Source: Gracilimonas sp031581265 (lineage in GTDB: Bacteria; Bacteroidota; Rhodothermia; Balneolales; Balneolaceae). From it: 64,000 bases of DNA. A model generated the notes under the pieces. It did no database searches, was not told where the DNA came from, and was given only the letters and a program-made list of their open reading frames with translations. Below are positions 63,645 to 64,000 of the stretch, in pieces (position 1 is the stretch's first letter; each line of letters opens with the position of its first letter). The DNA is taken from the NCBI RefSeq assembly GCF_031581265.1, contig NZ_JAVLBQ010000002.1, forward strand, positions 132,325-196,324, read 5' to 3'. Both the position numbers and the translations under genes were made by a program.

Positions 63645-64000
63645 TCAAAGAGATTTTATGGTAATGGAGGCATTAGGGTCAGGTCCCGTATATTTTTGTT
63701 GCCATAGGTGGCAAAAATAGCTCATAAAAAACAACACAGATTTTTCCATAGCCTTTACCACCTCCATTAGCTTCTCGATGCCCATAATGTTGAGTACTCG
63801 CTTCATATTGTAGGCTAGTACGCTCAGGCTCATTTCAGCGGAAACCTTCTCCAGCCCTTTGGTTAAAAAATAACCGCTTCCCATCGCTCGTTTGAGGGTC
63901 CCAAAGGGGTGCTCGGCCAGTTGTCCACGCAGTTTTATCTTCTCCGGGTTCTGCCTCACCCGTTCTTTCTGTGCCTCTATGATCCCTTCATGCAGCCACC
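63645..64000 (-). mobile_element. IS1182-like transposase, 3' part only, runs off the window
   Basis: The frame stays open from 64000 down to the stop at 63645, encoding about 117 residues: EGIIEAQKERVRQNPEKIKLR, then GQLAEHPFGTLKRAMGSGYFLTKGLEKVSAEMSLSVLAYNMKRVLNIMG, which is the C-terminal signature of IS1182/IS5-type DDE transposases (final Glu region in QLAEHPFGTLKRAMG). The start is beyond the window. A candidate IS end lies just outside the stop (AGCCTGTGTAAAAACC near 63627), but the other end is not visible, so I cannot mark true boundaries. Confidence 0.85.

Overview
The window reads as ordinary chromosome of a moderate-GC, Gram-negative member of the Bacteroidota/Balneolota group; I infer a marine or halophilic Balneolaceae-like bacterium, without proof. 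Supporting signs are TATCTTTG-type -7 promoter boxes, a PorV/PorQ-type outer-membrane protein, a Bacteroidota-type short glycogen-synthase homologue beside a DUF4270-like lipoprotein, HU-like/SPOR envelope genes, a large propeller-type (hybrid-like) sensor kinase and a ComA homologue of the kind that could feed sulfonolipid synthesis.

Layout. 1-4.85 kb: the end of glpD, then a broken two-component sensor kinase (one frameshift plus one nonsense codon) with its apparently intact LuxR-type response regulator. 4.85-7.9 kb: a repeat-rich stretch holding two nested-palindrome repeats, a nitroreductase gene followed by a second copy of its own 3' end, GC-rich hairpins, an array of 7-bp repeats and a GIY-YIG nuclease. 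7.9-15.2 kb: a thioredoxin-like protein, a VOC protein, CCA-adding enzyme, ispE, glycogen phosphorylase and MscS. 15.2-22.3 kb (minus): one compact operon encoding an outer-membrane barrel, a small HU-like protein, an HU-like/SPOR transmembrane protein, ExbB, ExbD, TonB and an S41 protease lipoprotein. 22.4-26.4 kb: nadA, nadC, a divergent cysteine desulfurase and a DsbA-like protein. 26.7-31.3 kb: argS, a methyltransferase, a SAM hydrolase and dnaN. 31.4-34 kb: a PorV-like protein and an AT-rich insert holding a small Cys-rich secreted peptide gene, a hairpin terminator and a beta-propeller gene. 34-39.2 kb: miaA, purS-clpS-purQ, lptB, rhodanese and a D-aminoacylase-like hydrolase. 39.2-50 kb (minus): glgB-malQ-comA-glgA-like-DUF4270-like lipoprotein-outer-membrane protein-TPR protein-rho. 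50-61.3 kb: lolC/E, a membrane-anchored Mur ligase, a sugar nucleotidyltransferase, a PH-like membrane protein, ruvA, ruvC, fabI, a four-helix-bundle (S23/IVP) gene, dinB, a gamma-glutamylcyclotransferase and prfC. 61.6-64 kb: a secreted GH13 amylase and the 3' end of an IS1182-like transposase that runs off the window.

Glycogen and alpha-glucan handling recurs (glgP, glgB, malQ, a glgA-like gene, secreted amylase), as do envelope biogenesis (Ton system, LptB, LolC/E, MurF-like) and housekeeping genes (dnaN, rho, prfC, argS, CCA enzyme).

The least ordinary signal is intergenic. Several gaps carry palindromes built from 7-bp units. One such pair of arms brackets a four-helix-bundle gene, and almost the same arms occur without a gene upstream of glgP. 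This suggests a small gene cassette with empty relatives. A second, unrelated family of about 155-bp nested palindromes has four copies. A third candidate system is the Cys-rich peptide and propeller pair separated by a terminator.
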